This document shows, piece after piece, positions 23,959-33,965 of a stretch of DNA of 33,966 bases. The stretch lies in contig NZ_CALHHX010000086.1 of the NCBI RefSeq assembly GCF_938030685.1, positions 1 to 33,966 on the forward strand, written 5' to 3'. The first letter of the stretch is position 1. Each line of letters starts with the position of its first letter. Both the position numbers and the translations under genes were made by a program. The DNA is from an uncultured Campylobacter sp. (GTDB lineage: Bacteria > Campylobacterota > Campylobacteria > Campylobacterales > Campylobacteraceae). The notes beneath the pieces were generated by a model. That model was not told where the DNA came from. It did no database searches and was given only the letters and a program-made list of their open reading frames with translations.

Positions 23959-25482
23959 TTAGCTTTGCCTTAGCTTTTTAGCGAATTCCAGGGCTTCTGC
24001 AGTAATCGTCTCGCCGCTTATCATACGAGCTAGCTCTGTTATTTTCTCATTTTCGCTTAATAATCTCACGCTAGATTTGCCGTTCGTTTTACTTACTAAA
24101 AAGTGTGACGCAGCCTTGGAGCTAAGCTGCGGCTGGTGCGAGATCGCAAAAATTTGATAAAATTTTGAAATTTTTACCAGCACGTTTGCGATACTCATCG
24201 CCTCTTTTCCGCTTAAATTTGAATCAATCTCGTCTAAGATCAAAATTCCCTCGCCGTTATTTGTAAGCTCCAAGCTTGCCGCGATGAAAGCAAGACGCAG
24301 GCGGTTCGTTTCGCCTGAGCTTAAATTTTTAAATTCCGTCTTGCACAAGCTGACGCAAATTTCGTCTGTGCCGCACTCACTAAGCGCCGTAGGCTTAAAA
24401 CTAAGCTCCACTCCGTCCATATAAAGCTGCTTTAGATAGGAATTTATTAGATCCTCGAGCCGTTTTTTAGTGCCCTTGCGAGCCTCGCTGATTTTTTCGG
24501 CAAGGGTAGCGGTGCTTTCGCTAAGGCGTTTAAATTCCGTTTGTAGCTTAGTTTTTTCAAAGCTTAACTGCTCGTAATGCTCAAGTTCTCTCTTGCGCGC
24601 TTCAAGTGTAGCTAGCGCCTCCTCTACGCTTCCGTAGCGCCTATTTAGCGCGCTAAGAGCTTCGATGCGATCTAAAATTTTCTCTATGTCGATATTTTCG
24701 AGCTCATCTAAGCTCAAGCTTTCTTGCTTTAGCCGCAGCTCGTTCATTGCATCCTCAAAAAATGCGCTATCCAGCCCGCTAAGACTTAGCGCTTCGATGA
24801 CGCTGCGTTCTAGCTCAAAAACACCCTGCGCCTTAGCCCAAAGTTCCTCGATCTTATCTTTTTTACTAAGCTTTTTTTTGATCTGCAAAAGCTCCTCATA
24901 TTCGCCGATCCTAGGCGATACGCGCTCGATTTTTTCAATCTCAAAGCGAGCAAATTCCTTTAACTCCTCGATCTTGCGTTCTTGATCCAAAATTTCATCC
25001 AGCTGCTTTTTTGTGCGGCTAAATTCCACAAAAGCGCTTTGAAGCTCCGATAGGCTTTGCGCGTGTGCCGTATCTTTTTTCGCGGCGATAAGATCAAGTA
25101 GTTTTAGCAAGCTGTCGCTACTCATTTCGCCGGCGTTTTTCGCGCCTAAAAATTTCACGTATTCGCCGGCGATCGTGCTTAGATTTTTTTTCGAGATCGA
25201 TTGAGAATTTATAAAGTATCGCAAGCTACGCTCTTTTAGGACGCGAAAAATATTTGGCGTATCGTTTATCAAGCCGAAATTTTCCATATCAAATTTATGC
25301 TCTACGTCCGCTTCTATGAGCTCAGCCTCGCATTCTTTAAGCCCAAACACCGCTAAAATCGCGCCTATTAATACCGATTTACCCGCGCCGCTGATACCTG
25401 TAAATACGCTAAGTCCTGGGCCAAAACTAAGCTCGCTCTCGCAAAAACCCAGATTATTTTTAATATAAATTCTTTCTAACAT
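23959..25482 (-). CDS. recN: DNA repair ATPase RecN
   Basis: 507 aa, somewhat shorter than the 550-aa E. coli RecN. ATG 25482 is chosen because MLERIYIKNN is the typical RecN start; another ATG lies five codons upstream. The SMC-like layout is visible: Walker A GISGAGKS at about 29-36, a long coiled coil from about 130 to 335, the ABC signature LSSGETNRLRLAF at about 386-398, and Walker B ILILDEIDSNLSG at about 416-428. RecN holds broken DNA ends together during recombinational repair. Its start overlaps the nadK stop by 7 nt. Epsilonproteobacterial RecN has a shortened coiled coil, which may explain the length. Confidence 0.94.
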   Translation of the reverse strand: MLERIYIKNNLGFCESELSFGPGLSVFTGISGAGKSVLIGAILAVFGLKECEAELIEADVEHKFDMENFGLINDTPNIFRVLKERSLRYFINSQSISKKNLSTIAGEYVKFLGAKNAGEMSSDSLLKLLDLIAAKKDTAHAQSLSELQSAFVEFSRTKKQLDEILDQERKIEELKEFARFEIEKIERVSPRIGEYEELLQIKKKLSKKDKIEELWAKAQGVFELERSVIEALSLSGLDSAFFEDAMNELRLKQESLSLDELENIDIEKILDRIEALSALNRRYGSVEEALATLEARKRELEHYEQLSFEKTKLQTEFKRLSESTATLAEKISEARKGTKKRLEDLINSYLKQLYMDGVELSFKPTALSECGTDEICVSLCKTEFKNLSSGETNRLRLAFIAASLELTNNGEGILILDEIDSNLSGKEAMSIANVLVKISKFYQIFAISHQPQLSSKAASHFLVSKTNGKSSVRLLSENEKITELARMISGETITAEALEFAKKLRQS

Positions 25483-26351
25483 CCGCCGTGTCCCCATCTG
25501 AGTTTGGCTTTTAAAACGTCGAAATAATCGTAGCTCTTGCGTTTTACTAAATTCACCTTGGCGTGTGAAATTTTAGCGCTCACGCTGTGAAATTCCGCCA
25601 TATCAAAAACGTCTTGTCCGTCGATGACGACGCCAACTTCGGAGTTTCCGGCGTTTTTGAAGCTTACGAGATACTCTTTTGGCAGGATCAAAGGCCGCTG
25701 CGTCAGGCTGTGCGAGCAGATCGGCGTGACGCAAAACACGTCGCACAGCGGATAGACGATCGGGCCGTTCGCGCTCATATTGTACGCGGTCGAGCCCACG
25801 GCGGAGCTTACGATCACGCCGTCGCCGTAGTAGGTGTTGAAATATTTTCTATTTAAAAACGCATCGATCTTCGCCATCGAAGAGATGTGGCTGCGGGTGA
25901 TTACGACGTCGTTAAATGCGGTCTTGCGGACGATTTTACCGCCGCCGTTTTCTAGTATCACTTCGAGTAAAAACGGGCGCTCGATCTCGTATTCGCCACG
26001 CAAAAATTCCTTTAAAAATTTTGCGAATTCGCTCGGCTGCACGTCCGTTAAAAACCCGAGAGTACCTGCGTTGATACCCAAAATAAAAGCGTTTTTATCG
26101 CTTAGTAGTCTCGCAAGTCCAATAAGCGTGCCGTCGCCGCCGAGACTGATTAAAAAATTGGTCTTTTTTAAAATTTCTACAAGCGTATGCGGCTTAAAAC
26201 CGAAAAATTCCGCTCCGTCCTCTTCAAGCAAAAGCTCAATACCTTGCGCTTTTAAAATTTCGCAAATTTGCTCCACGACGGGGCGAATCTCTTCTGATTT
26301 TTTGGCTATTAGCCCCGCGAATTTAAGGTTTTTATGAATTTTATTTTCCAT
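25476..26351 (-). CDS. nadK: NAD kinase
   Basis: Phosphorylates NAD to NADP with ATP, the only route to NADP; cytoplasmic. 291 aa, normal length. The signature SLGGDGTLIG has GGDGT at 71-75. NDVVITR is at about 145, and YGDGVIVSSAVGSTAYNMSANGPIVYP, which forms the NAD-binding site, at about 171-197. The ATG at 26351 is divergent from aspS, with 83 bp between the two starts. It overlaps recN by 7 nt, and the nadK-recN pairing is common in Campylobacter and other bacteria. Confidence 0.96.
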   Translation of the reverse strand: MENKIHKNLKFAGLIAKKSEEIRPVVEQICEILKAQGIELLLEEDGAEFFGFKPHTLVEILKKTNFLISLGGDGTLIGLARLLSDKNAFILGINAGTLGFLTDVQPSEFAKFLKEFLRGEYEIERPFLLEVILENGGGKIVRKTAFNDVVITRSHISSMAKIDAFLNRKYFNTYYGDGVIVSSAVGSTAYNMSANGPIVYPLCDVFCVTPICSHSLTQRPLILPKEYLVSFKNAGNSEVGVVIDGQDVFDMAEFHSVSAKISHAKVNLVKRKSYDYFDVLKAKLRWGHGGC

Positions 26352-26434
26352 AGTTTTATTTTATAAAAAATTAGCTTTGTAAAAGCAAAATTTAACTATA
26401 CTTGCGTTTTACAAATAATTTTAAAGGAGTAAAT

Positions 26435-28189
26435 TTGCGAAGTCATTATTGCGCCGATTTGAGTAAAAACGATATCGGCAAAAGTGTAACCGTGTGCGGC
26501 TGGGTAAATTCTTACCGCGACCACGGCGGCGTTATTTTTATAGATTTGCGCGACCGAAGCGGCTTGCTTCAGCTCGTGTGCGATCCCAAAGATAGCAAAA
26601 AAGCGTATGAAATTGCAAACGAAGTACGAAACGAATTCGTTCTAAAAGCCGTCGGCAAGATCCGAGCTCGCGGCGAGGGGCTAGAAAATCCAAATTTAAA
26701 AACCGGCGACATCGAAGTCGTAGTAGAAAGCTTAGAGATCGAAAATCCAAGCAAGCCGCTTCCTTTCGTAATCGGCGATAAAAGCGTCAATGAAGAAACG
26801 AAGCTGAAATACCGCTTTTTGGATCTGCGCGCTGAGGGAAGCTTCGATAAATTTAAGATGCGTTCCAAGGCCGCGATCGCCGCGCGAAATGCTCTTGATA
26901 GGCTGGGCTTTGTGGAGGTCGAAACGCCGATCTTAACGCGCGCGACGCCTGAGGGCGCTAGGGATTATCTGGTGCCTAGCCGCGTCTATCCGGGCAGCTT
27001 CTACGCGCTTCCGCAAAGTCCGCAGCTTTTCAAGCAGCTTTTGATGTGCTCGGGCTTTGATAAATACTTCCAGATCGCGCGTTGCTTCCGCGATGAGGAC
27101 CTGCGCGCCGACCGCCAGCCGGAATTTACGCAGATCGATATCGAGATGAGCTTCAATACCCAGTACGACGTAATGCGCGTAGCCGAGGAGGTTTTAAAGG
27201 ATATTTTTAAATCCTGCGGTCGCGAGATCGTCACTCCTTTTAGACATATGGAGTATAAAGACGCGATGGAGCTTTACGGCAGCGACAAACCCGATCTGCG
27301 CTACGATATGCCTTTCATCGACGTAGCCGATATTTTTGAAAAATCGAGCAACGAAATTTTTTCAAATTTAGCCAAAGACCGCAAAGCTAACCGCGTAAAA
27401 GCCCTGAAAGTCGAGGGCGGCGATCTGAAATTTAGCAAGCGGCAGATGCAAGGCTTTGAGGAGTACGTGAAAAAATTCGGCGCGCAAGGGCTTGCGTTTA
27501 TCCAAGTAAAAGAGGACGGTCTAAAGGGGCCGCTGGTAAAATTCTTTGAAAAAAGCGAGCTGGGCGAGCTTATCAAGCGCTGCGAGCTTAAAGTCGGCGA
27601 CGTCGTATTTTTCGGCGCGGGCAAAAAGAAAATCGTGCTTGATTATATGGGCAGATTTAGAATTTTCCTTGCAAACGAGCTTGGTCTCATAGATCCGAAC
27701 AGGCTTGAGTTTTTGTGGGTCGTAAATTTCCCGATGTTTGAGCAAAACGACGACGGCAGCTACTCTGCGATGCACCATCCTTTTACGATGCCGAACAATC
27801 CCGACGAGCCAGATTTGGAGGATATTACCTCGATTGCCTACGACGTCGTGCTAAACGGCATTGAGCTTGGTGGCGGCAGCATCAGGATCCATAAGGCGGA
27901 CATTCAAGAAAAGGTCTTTAGGCTGCTTAAGATCGAGCCTGCGGAGCAGAGGGAGAAATTCGGCTTCCTGCTCGATGCGCTAAGCTTCGGCGCGCCTCCG
28001 CACGGAGGTATCGCGATCGGCTTTGACAGGCTGATGATGCTGGTTACCGGCTCAAGCAGTATTCGCGAGGTTATCGCGTTTCCTAAAACGCAGCGCGCGC
28101 AGTGTCCGCTTACCAAAGCCCCTAGCGTCGTTACAGACGAGCAGCTTCGCGAGCTAGGTCTTAGGCTTCAGAAAAAGGAGCAAAAATGA
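26435..28189 (+). CDS. aspS: Aspartyl-tRNA synthetase
   Basis: Charges tRNA-Asp. TTG 26435 is chosen as start: AAAGGAG lies six bases before it and the product then begins LRSHYCADLSKNDIGK, as in other Campylobacter AspS proteins; the frame is open to 26402 without a better signal. The 584-aa protein has the bacterial layout: an OB-fold anticodon domain (VCGWVNSYRDHGGVIFIDLRD), the class II catalytic core (motif 2 around FQIARCFRDEDLRADRQPEFTQID), the bacterial GAD insertion, and motif 3 GIAIGFDRLMML. In relatives that lack AsnRS, this enzyme also makes Asp-tRNA-Asn for GatCAB; whether that holds here cannot be seen. Its stop overlaps the adk start by 4 nt. Confidence 0.97.
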   Translation: MRSHYCADLSKNDIGKSVTVCGWVNSYRDHGGVIFIDLRDRSGLLQLVCDPKDSKKAYEIANEVRNEFVLKAVGKIRARGEGLENPNLKTGDIEVVVESLEIENPSKPLPFVIGDKSVNEETKLKYRFLDLRAEGSFDKFKMRSKAAIAARNALDRLGFVEVETPILTRATPEGARDYLVPSRVYPGSFYALPQSPQLFKQLLMCSGFDKYFQIARCFRDEDLRADRQPEFTQIDIEMSFNTQYDVMRVAEEVLKDIFKSCGREIVTPFRHMEYKDAMELYGSDKPDLRYDMPFIDVADIFEKSSNEIFSNLAKDRKANRVKALKVEGGDLKFSKRQMQGFEEYVKKFGAQGLAFIQVKEDGLKGPLVKFFEKSELGELIKRCELKVGDVVFFGAGKKKIVLDYMGRFRIFLANELGLIDPNRLEFLWVVNFPMFEQNDDGSYSAMHHPFTMPNNPDEPDLEDITSIAYDVVLNGIELGGGSIRIHKADIQEKVFRLLKIEPAEQREKFGFLLDALSFGAPPHGGIAIGFDRLMMLVTGSSSIREVIAFPKTQRAQCPLTKAPSVVTDEQLRELGLRLQKKEQK

Positions 28190-28767
28190 AAAGCCTTTTT
28201 CTAATCATCGGCGCTCCTGGCAGCGGCAAAACGACCGATGCGAGCATGATCGCTCAGATGAATCAAAGCATCGAGCACTACTCCACGGGCGATCTGCTAC
28301 GCGCCGAAGTAGCAAGCGGCAGCGCTCTTGGTAGGCAGATAGACGGCTTCATCTCTAAAGGCAATCTCGTGCCGCTTGATATCGTTGTAAATGCTATCGT
28401 TAGCGCGATTAAAAGCTCGCCTAAAGACTTCATCATCATCGACGGCTATCCAAGAAGCGTCGAGCAGATGAGCAAACTAGACGAGGTACTGCGAGGCGAC
28501 GATGATGTAAATCTTAGCGCAGTCATCGAGGTGTGCGTCAGCGAGGAGGTCGCCAAGGAGCGTGTTTTAGGACGCGCTCGCGGAGCAGACGATAACGAGG
28601 AGGTCTTTAAAAACCGCATGGCGGTATTTTCAGAGCCGATCGAGGATATCCGTAAATTTTACGGCGACGCAGGCGTATTTTACAGCGTAAACGGCGAGCG
28701 TACGGTCGAGGAGATTGTAGCGGACATAAACGCTATAATCGCCGCGCAGATCGAAAAATTAGGCTAG
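28186..28767 (+). CDS. adk: Adenylate kinase
   Basis: Interconverts ATP plus AMP and two ADP. 193 aa, the short-lid form of Campylobacter. The P-loop IGAPGSGKTT is at 8-17, the AMP-binding YSTGDLLRAEVASGS at about 32-46, DGYPRS at about 84-89, and the reduced lid ARGADDNEEVFKNRM at about 126-140 without zinc cysteines. It overlaps aspS by 4 nt (ATGA), so the two are translated together. About 270 bp of AAATTT-rich DNA follow it. Confidence 0.96.
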   Translation: MKSLFLIIGAPGSGKTTDASMIAQMNQSIEHYSTGDLLRAEVASGSALGRQIDGFISKGNLVPLDIVVNAIVSAIKSSPKDFIIIDGYPRSVEQMSKLDEVLRGDDDVNLSAVIEVCVSEEVAKERVLGRARGADDNEEVFKNRMAVFSEPIEDIRKFYGDAGVFYSVNGERTVEEIVADINAIIAAQIEKLG

Positions 28768-29038
28768 CGCGCTTGGATGGCGGCTTAAATTTAAAGCGCA
28801 CCCAGCTTCTTTTTCGTATTGCAAGCGGCGCAGATCGCACTTAAATTTAATGCGCCTCCGAAGTGAGCGCGTTTTTAAATTTATAGCTTGCCGTTGCGTG
28901 AGATAGCCAAATTTCAAGCGTAAATTTAAATAGCTCGCGCAACAAATTTAATGCGGGTGCTAAATTTGCGCTGGTTTTTAAATTTAATGAAATTTCAGAT
29001 CTGTTTGCAAACGCAGAGATTAAAATTTAAGGATAGAT

Positions 29039-29395
29039 ATGGTTAGAAAATTTTTACTTAGTATGGCTTTGTGTGCGGCTGCATTCGGCGCGGGCGGGTT
29101 TGTCCCAAGCGGCTCCGCGGCGCAAACTCAACCGTCAAGCGTCAAAGAAGCGCTTAAATTAAGAGATGATTCTTTTGTCGTAATCGACGGCAGGATAAAA
29201 TCTCAACTCAGACACGAGCATTATAGATTTGTGGATCAAAACGGCGATAGCATCGATGTTGAGATCGACGATGACGTTTGGCGCGGCGTGAGCGTGGATG
29301 AAAATACGCTCGTGCGAATTAGCGGCGAGATCGACAAAGATTTTACCAAAACGACGATAGACGTGAAAAATATCAAAATTTTAAATTCTAAATAA
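29039..29395 (+). CDS. Periplasmic YgiW/YdeI-type OB-fold (BOF) protein
   Basis: 118 aa with a signal peptide (about 1-27, with FLLSMALCAAAFGAGGF). The mature part is a single bacterial OB-fold: VIDGRIKSQLRHEHYRFVDQNGDSIDVEIDDDVWRGVSVD, then VRISGEIDKDF and IDVKNIKI. This is the wording of the YgiW/YdeI stress-tolerance family, whose members are periplasmic and protect against peroxide, acid or antimicrobial peptides by an unknown mechanism. The ATG has AAGGATAGAT before it. It is 9 bp upstream of ppa and probably co-transcribed. The family is clear; the role here is unknown. Confidence 0.85.
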   Translation: MVRKFLLSMALCAAAFGAGGFVPSGSAAQTQPSSVKEALKLRDDSFVVIDGRIKSQLRHEHYRFVDQNGDSIDVEIDDDVWRGVSVDENTLVRISGEIDKDFTKTTIDVKNIKILNSK

Positions 29396-29404
29396 AGGAA
29401 AACT

Positions 29405-29923
29405 ATGGATCTTTCAAAGATAAAAGTGGGCTCAAACCCCGATAAAATCAACGCAGTGATCGAGATCCCTTACGGCTCGAATATCAAATACGAGATAGAC
29501 AAAGCAAGCGGTGCGCTCTGCGTAGATCGCGTGCTATACGGCGCGATGTTTTACCCCGCAAACTACGGCTTCGTGCCCAACACCTTAGCAGACGACGGCG
29601 ATCCTGCGGATGTTTTGGTGCTGAACGAATACCCGCTTGTCGCCGGTAGCGTGATCCCGTGCCGCTTAATCGGCGTTTTGATGATGGAGGATGAAAGCGG
29701 CATAGACGAGAAGCTGCTTGCCGTGCCGGTTAGCAAGATCGATCCGCGATTTGAGGGCATTAAAGGGGTCGCCGATCTGCCTAAAGCGACGCTGGATAAG
29801 ATCAAAAATTTCTTCGAAACCTACAAGCTTTTAGAGCCGAATAAATGGGTCAAAGTGAAGGACTTCGCAAGCGCTGCGGAAGCAGAGAAAATTCTAGACA
29901 AGGCGATTAAGGCTTATAAATAA
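29405..29923 (+). CDS. ppa: Inorganic pyrophosphatase
   Basis: Family I soluble pyrophosphatase that drives biosynthesis by hydrolysing PPi; 172 aa, hexamer-type size. Active-site residues lie in EIPYGSNIKYEIDK at about 20-33, YPANYGFVPNTLADDGDPADVLV at about 51-73 (the Asp cluster that binds Mg) and KVKDFASAAEAEKI near the end. The ATG has AAAGGAAAACT before it. It is the last gene of the plus-strand block and is closed by a strong hairpin. Confidence 0.97.
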   Translation: MDLSKIKVGSNPDKINAVIEIPYGSNIKYEIDKASGALCVDRVLYGAMFYPANYGFVPNTLADDGDPADVLVLNEYPLVAGSVIPCRLIGVLMMEDESGIDEKLLAVPVSKIDPRFEGIKGVADLPKATLDKIKNFFETYKLLEPNKWVKVKDFASAAEAEKILDKAIKAYK

Positions 29924-29958
29924 TCCTTTTTTGCGCGCTCGGCGCTAAAATTTAATCA

Positions 29959-29987
29959 AAATTTGACCGATCCGCTCGGTCAAATTT
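29959..29987. terminator. Strong hairpin after ppa
   Basis: A perfect 12-bp stem, AAATTTGACCGA and TCGGTCAAATTT, with loop TCCGC, 35 bp after the ppa stop. The following ATCGTTAAATTTT gives a modest T-run. The symmetric A/T ends allow it to work in both directions, although the next gene on the minus strand ends about 500 bp away. Confidence 0.75.
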
Positions 29988-30486
29988 ATCGTTAAATTTT
30001 AATTCTATAAATTTTCAAATTTTAAAATATTTTAAATTCCGTGCAAATTTTAACCGGAGCCCGCACTTGGTTTTTTATCACTCGTTTTTCGGCGGTTAAG
30101 TAGTCTGGATTATTTAATAAAATTTTTTAAAACTACATTGCGCGAAATAGTGCTACGGGGATCGGAGCCTTATACGTTAGCAACGGAGAAATTCCGCGAG
30201 CTAAAGGCTTCATATAGACCACAGTTAAAATTAAAATTCGCTATCTTGATTTTGAAAGAGATCGCGGGCGTCATTGCAAAATTATAAAGCTGACATCATC
30301 ACGGACAGGAGCCTTTGGACTACCGCGTCACGTAAAATTTGAAATTTACATGCTACATAAAATTCGGAAATCTAAATGATGCCAAATGATTTACTATCGC
30401 CATCTTTTTAAATTTAGTAATAAATCTATAAATTTTGATTCCAAAGGCTTTTGTTTTAATAAGACATCAAACACCTGGTTAAATTT
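29988..30486. other. Long intergenic region, no gene seen
   Basis: About 500 bp between the ppa hairpin and the 3' end of the large TonB receptor. It starts with AAATTT-type AT-rich DNA and contains a mixed-composition stretch at about 30130-30350. A 26-codon minus-strand frame at 30133-30213 is the longest item noticed and has no supporting signal. No RNA gene or repeat was recognised. Confidence 0.4.
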
Positions 30487-33325
30487 TTAAAACTGAAACT
30501 CCCATGTGAGTTTATAGTTCCTACCCGGCGAGTAAAAGCGGTTGATGCCAAGTCCTGTTTCTTGATCTATCAGATTGCTAGTTCCAAAAGGCCTTATTGA
30601 TCTGGCACTTTCCCAAGTGATATATTTGCGATCGGTTATATTATACGCGCCTGCACGAAGAGTTAGATATTTGATCGGCTTTACATATGTTACGAAGTCT
30701 ATCGTGGTATATCCGCCGCTTCTCCATTCCACTTCACTATTGCTTACAGATTTGCCGTTTACGATTTTGCCGCCTAGATACTGCTCGTACCAATACATAT
30801 TGTAGGTATCTCTCGCCTTTTTCGCAGCCTTTTTGAATACTTAGCTTATATCCTATATGAAAGCCCTGTAGAGGCTGCCAAATTTGATCCAAAGCCAGTC
30901 TCGAATCTATCTCTATTCCTCTTACTCTTGCTTTTGGACGATTTACGTTTTGATACACAGAAGTAGGCATTGTACTTCCACCGTTTCCGTAAGGAAGCTG
31001 GAATTCCCCCTTATATTGTAAATCTATAAAATTCCTATAATCAGTTTGGAATAAATTCAATGTAACGAAGCTTGGAGAATTATGAAGCGTAAAGGCAATC
31101 TCTTTAGTCTTTGCCGTTTCTTTTTTCAAATCCAAATTCGGATATATCGAAAAATCACGGTGCTGGAAAGTGAAGTAAATTTCGTCCGAAGTAGGCGCCC
31201 TAAATCCGTTTGCGTATTTAAGCTGAATTCTAAAAAAATCGAGCGGATCGATATTCGTAGATAAAGAATATGAGTTTGCCGAATATTTTCTCTTCTGAGA
31301 AGCTAAATACACGGCGTTGGCTTCGGCGTTAGCATCTCTATGAGCTTTTATCTCGTCGTTAGACGGAGTGCCCGGAAGCGGCGTGTATGGAACGAACATC
31401 CCGATAAACAGATCGGTCGGAATTTTAGGCGTAACGCCTGGGGTATATGATGGATTGTGTTTAACCTTATCATACCTATAATTAAGATCAAAGGCTAAAA
31501 CATCGTTTATACGAAAGTCATCTCCCACATAAAGCGCTCCGGTTTTGGTCTCAACCGGAATAAGGAAGCTAAAAGGATCATCTTCGTGACCGCAAAGCGA
31601 TACGTAGTCGTTTCCGTTGTATAATTTACACTTATCGGCATACCAAGTGCCTAGTATAGGAAAAGACGGATTGGTATTTGATATGCCGAAAAAGGTATTC
31701 GCCCACCATTGTTTATTAATGGGACCGTATCCTTGTCTATTTACCATTCGCTTATCGCTTTTGCTATAAAGACCCCCGTAGCTTAGGGTATGCTCGGTGC
31801 TTTTTATATTAAAATCCTTGGTAAGATCTAGATTGAATTGCTTCGTATCGGTGATTAGATCCCTATCTTTCCAGTTATTATCCACAAATCCGTGTTGAGT
31901 AGGCAGCAAAAGGTAATCGCCGTTGCTGTCTTTCGGGTTTATTACCGCATAATTTCCTTTGCCGTTAGGCGTAGGCGTAGGGGTAAGATCGTAGTGTTGA
32001 TAACTCCACGTATTCATATCGAATAGATCGATACCTTTGGAGCAGTCGTAGTTATCGCAATTGACTAAAACATCCGAGACGCTGCCTCTCATAGTGTTTT
32101 CTTGCCCGTCGTAAATATCGGTATCCAGCTCCTCTCCGCGGCTATCCGTTACTATCGGCATAAAGCCCCATTTTAGCCCTTGCTTCAGCTCGCCTCCGTA
32201 TTTATCCACTAACTTTCCGTTTTCTAAATGAAGCCCCGCGGGATTTGAAATCCCCGCGCAATTATCGCCCTCGCAATACTCATCCGTTCTCGCTTTTAAC
32301 TTAATATGTTGCTTGTTATAGCTAAATTTTAAGCTATCCCATAAAGGCGTTTCGTCGAAATTTTCGTAAGTGAACGAATAGTTTTTTCTTTCGCTTCTAT
32401 CGTTGGTATGTCGTATGTCATTAGTTAGAGCACCCCAAGGAGTTTGCGTATTATAAAGAGCAAATTGATTCGACCAGTCTATTCCCTCTGATTTTATATT
32501 AGACTTATCGTATCCTAAGCTAAATCTATCGGTATCGGTAGGCTGAAAGCCAAATTTTACCAATGTGCTTTTTTTGTAAATTCTATAAGGATCAGGCTTT
32601 TCTCTAACTTTTCTTATAACAGTAGGATCATATTTTTTATATCCCCAGTTTTTTAGTTCATGTCCTTCTCTATCAGTATGAATAGCCAAAAGATCAAACC
32701 ACTTAAACCGAACTGCAGCTGCGTGGCTTTGCCAGTTTTGTCTATCCGCACTTTGATACCCGCGCTTAAATCCATAATACCAATCCTTCTCCGTTAGATA
32801 ATCTCTCGCATCCTTTGTCTCAAACGCTACTGAGCCACCTAGCGCGCCCGAGCCTCTTTTTACCGAATCTGCACCTTTAGTGATATCTACCTGTCTTACG
32901 TTTTCAACCTCAACGCCGTTTCTAGTGTTATTAAAGTTTCCATATCCTTCAAATAGATCTTTAAAACCTTGCGAGCTTAACGTTTCTGCTTGGCGAAGTC
33001 CATCAATACTTATATCTACACGATTTTCATCTACTCCGCGGATCGAATAACCACTAGCACCGAATCTTCCGCTTTCGACAACTGAAACGCCGGTTTCGTG
33101 ACGAACCATATCTCTACTATCGCTAACTTGCTCTTTGGCAAGTTGCTTGGCGCTCTTTTTGGTTTCGCCGACTTTTTTGGTAAGCGGGTCGCTTTCTACG
33201 TTTCCCGTAACATTGATCTGCCCTAAATTTTGGGAGCCACCTTCGCTATCATCCTGTGCAGTTAAAGTGGCCGCGCATAAACAAAGCGCTCCCGCCGCTG
33301 CAATGGAAAACCTAAATAAGCTCAT
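30487..33325 (-). pseudogene. TonB-dependent haemoglobin/transferrin/lactoferrin-type receptor, frameshifted near 3' end
   Basis: The main frame runs from ATG 33325 (AAAGGATCAAA upstream) to 30737 and encodes 862 aa. A signal peptide (FRFSIAAAGALCLCAATLTAQ) is followed by the plug, with GYSIRGVDENRVDISIDGL and KGADSVKRGSGALGGSVAFET, the pattern of the large haem/haemoglobin/transferrin/lactoferrin class. The last 30 codons are out of register (ERYLQYVLVRAV). The true ending is in the next frame, from about 30834 to 30487: RDTYNMYWYEQYLGGKIVNG onward to a proper barrel end WEFQF. The joined protein would be about 945 aa. The switch lies at one of two A5 tracts (30830-30834 or 30818-30822 on the complement). 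Without its last strands the barrel should not fold. Phase variation, mutation and sequencing error are all possible. Confidence 0.85.
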
Positions 33326-33827
33326 TTTGATCCTTTTATAATACTATTTCTCATAGGCGTTATTAAAAAGAGCAGTATATTAGTGAAAAATTCTTTAAAT
33401 TTAAATTAAAAAGAATTTATTTATCATTTGTAATTATAACGCTTAATTTAATTTAAAGAAATCCCAGCCTTACGCCTTTATCTCTTAAATTTACATTTTT
33501 TAAAATTACAAATTTTTACTTTGAATTTTGAAGTTTTTCATGAAATACTAAACGATGGCGGGTAAATAAACTTTGAAATTTTAAGTTAAAAAATTTTAAA
33601 AATTTATCATAAGCAAGCGGAATTTTATCTACGCACGTAGTACTTTTGGCATCATGCGGACCGGCATTTTTACGAAGCTATGTTCCACAAAATTTATAAA
33701 ATTTAGAATTTCCGTAAATTTACTCAAGCGTTTGCGGCGTAAAATTCTGCATTTAATATTTTATGATCTCGGCTTGCGCGTGGGCTAGGTGCGCAGCTAG
33801 CCCTGGCGCAAACCAAACAGAACCGCG
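33326..33827. other. Intergenic region upstream of the large TonB receptor
   Basis: About 500 bp of AT-rich DNA without a convincing gene. The part next to the receptor start is very AT-rich and should hold its promoter; an inverted repeat at 33421-33439 is the only operator-like item. The remainder contains scattered AAATTT words. No RNA gene was recognised. Confidence 0.4.
33421..33439. promoter_or_regulatory. Possible Fur-type operator upstream of the large TonB receptor
   Basis: TTATCATTTGTAATTATAA has arms TTATCAT and ATTATAA, inverted with 6 of 7 pairs matching around a 5-nt centre, about 96 bp upstream of the receptor ATG. Size and AT-content suit a Fur box, and iron regulation is expected for this receptor class, but the match to the Fur consensus is only partial. 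Confidence 0.3.
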
Positions 33828-33965
33828 TTAGCTCTCCTTCAAAAGCTTAGTTAGCGCCGTGCCGCTTTCATCGTGTTTGCGGATGTTTTTATAAATTTTA
33901 CTAAAATAAGCTTCTAAAAATTCCTGATCGTCGATTTTCTCTTCGCCCTTTTTCGGCACGATCTT
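33828..33965 (-). CDS. C-terminal end of an unrecognised protein, 5' part outside window
   Basis: On the minus strand a frame enters from the right edge and ends at TAA 33828-33830. The 45 visible residues are charged and helical: KKGEEKIDDQEFLEAYFSKI, then KNIRKHDESGTALTKLLKES. No family can be named from this fragment. Codon use looks normal for the window, and the alternative frames across the same bases are interrupted. Confidence 0.6.
   Translation of the reverse strand, partial: KIVPKKGEEKIDDQEFLEAYFSKIYKNIRKHDESGTALTKLLKES

Noticed and set aside
30133..30213. 26-codon minus-strand frame in the gap after ppa
   Set aside because: Too short, no ribosome site and no recognisable similarity; could equally be a gene remnant or chance.
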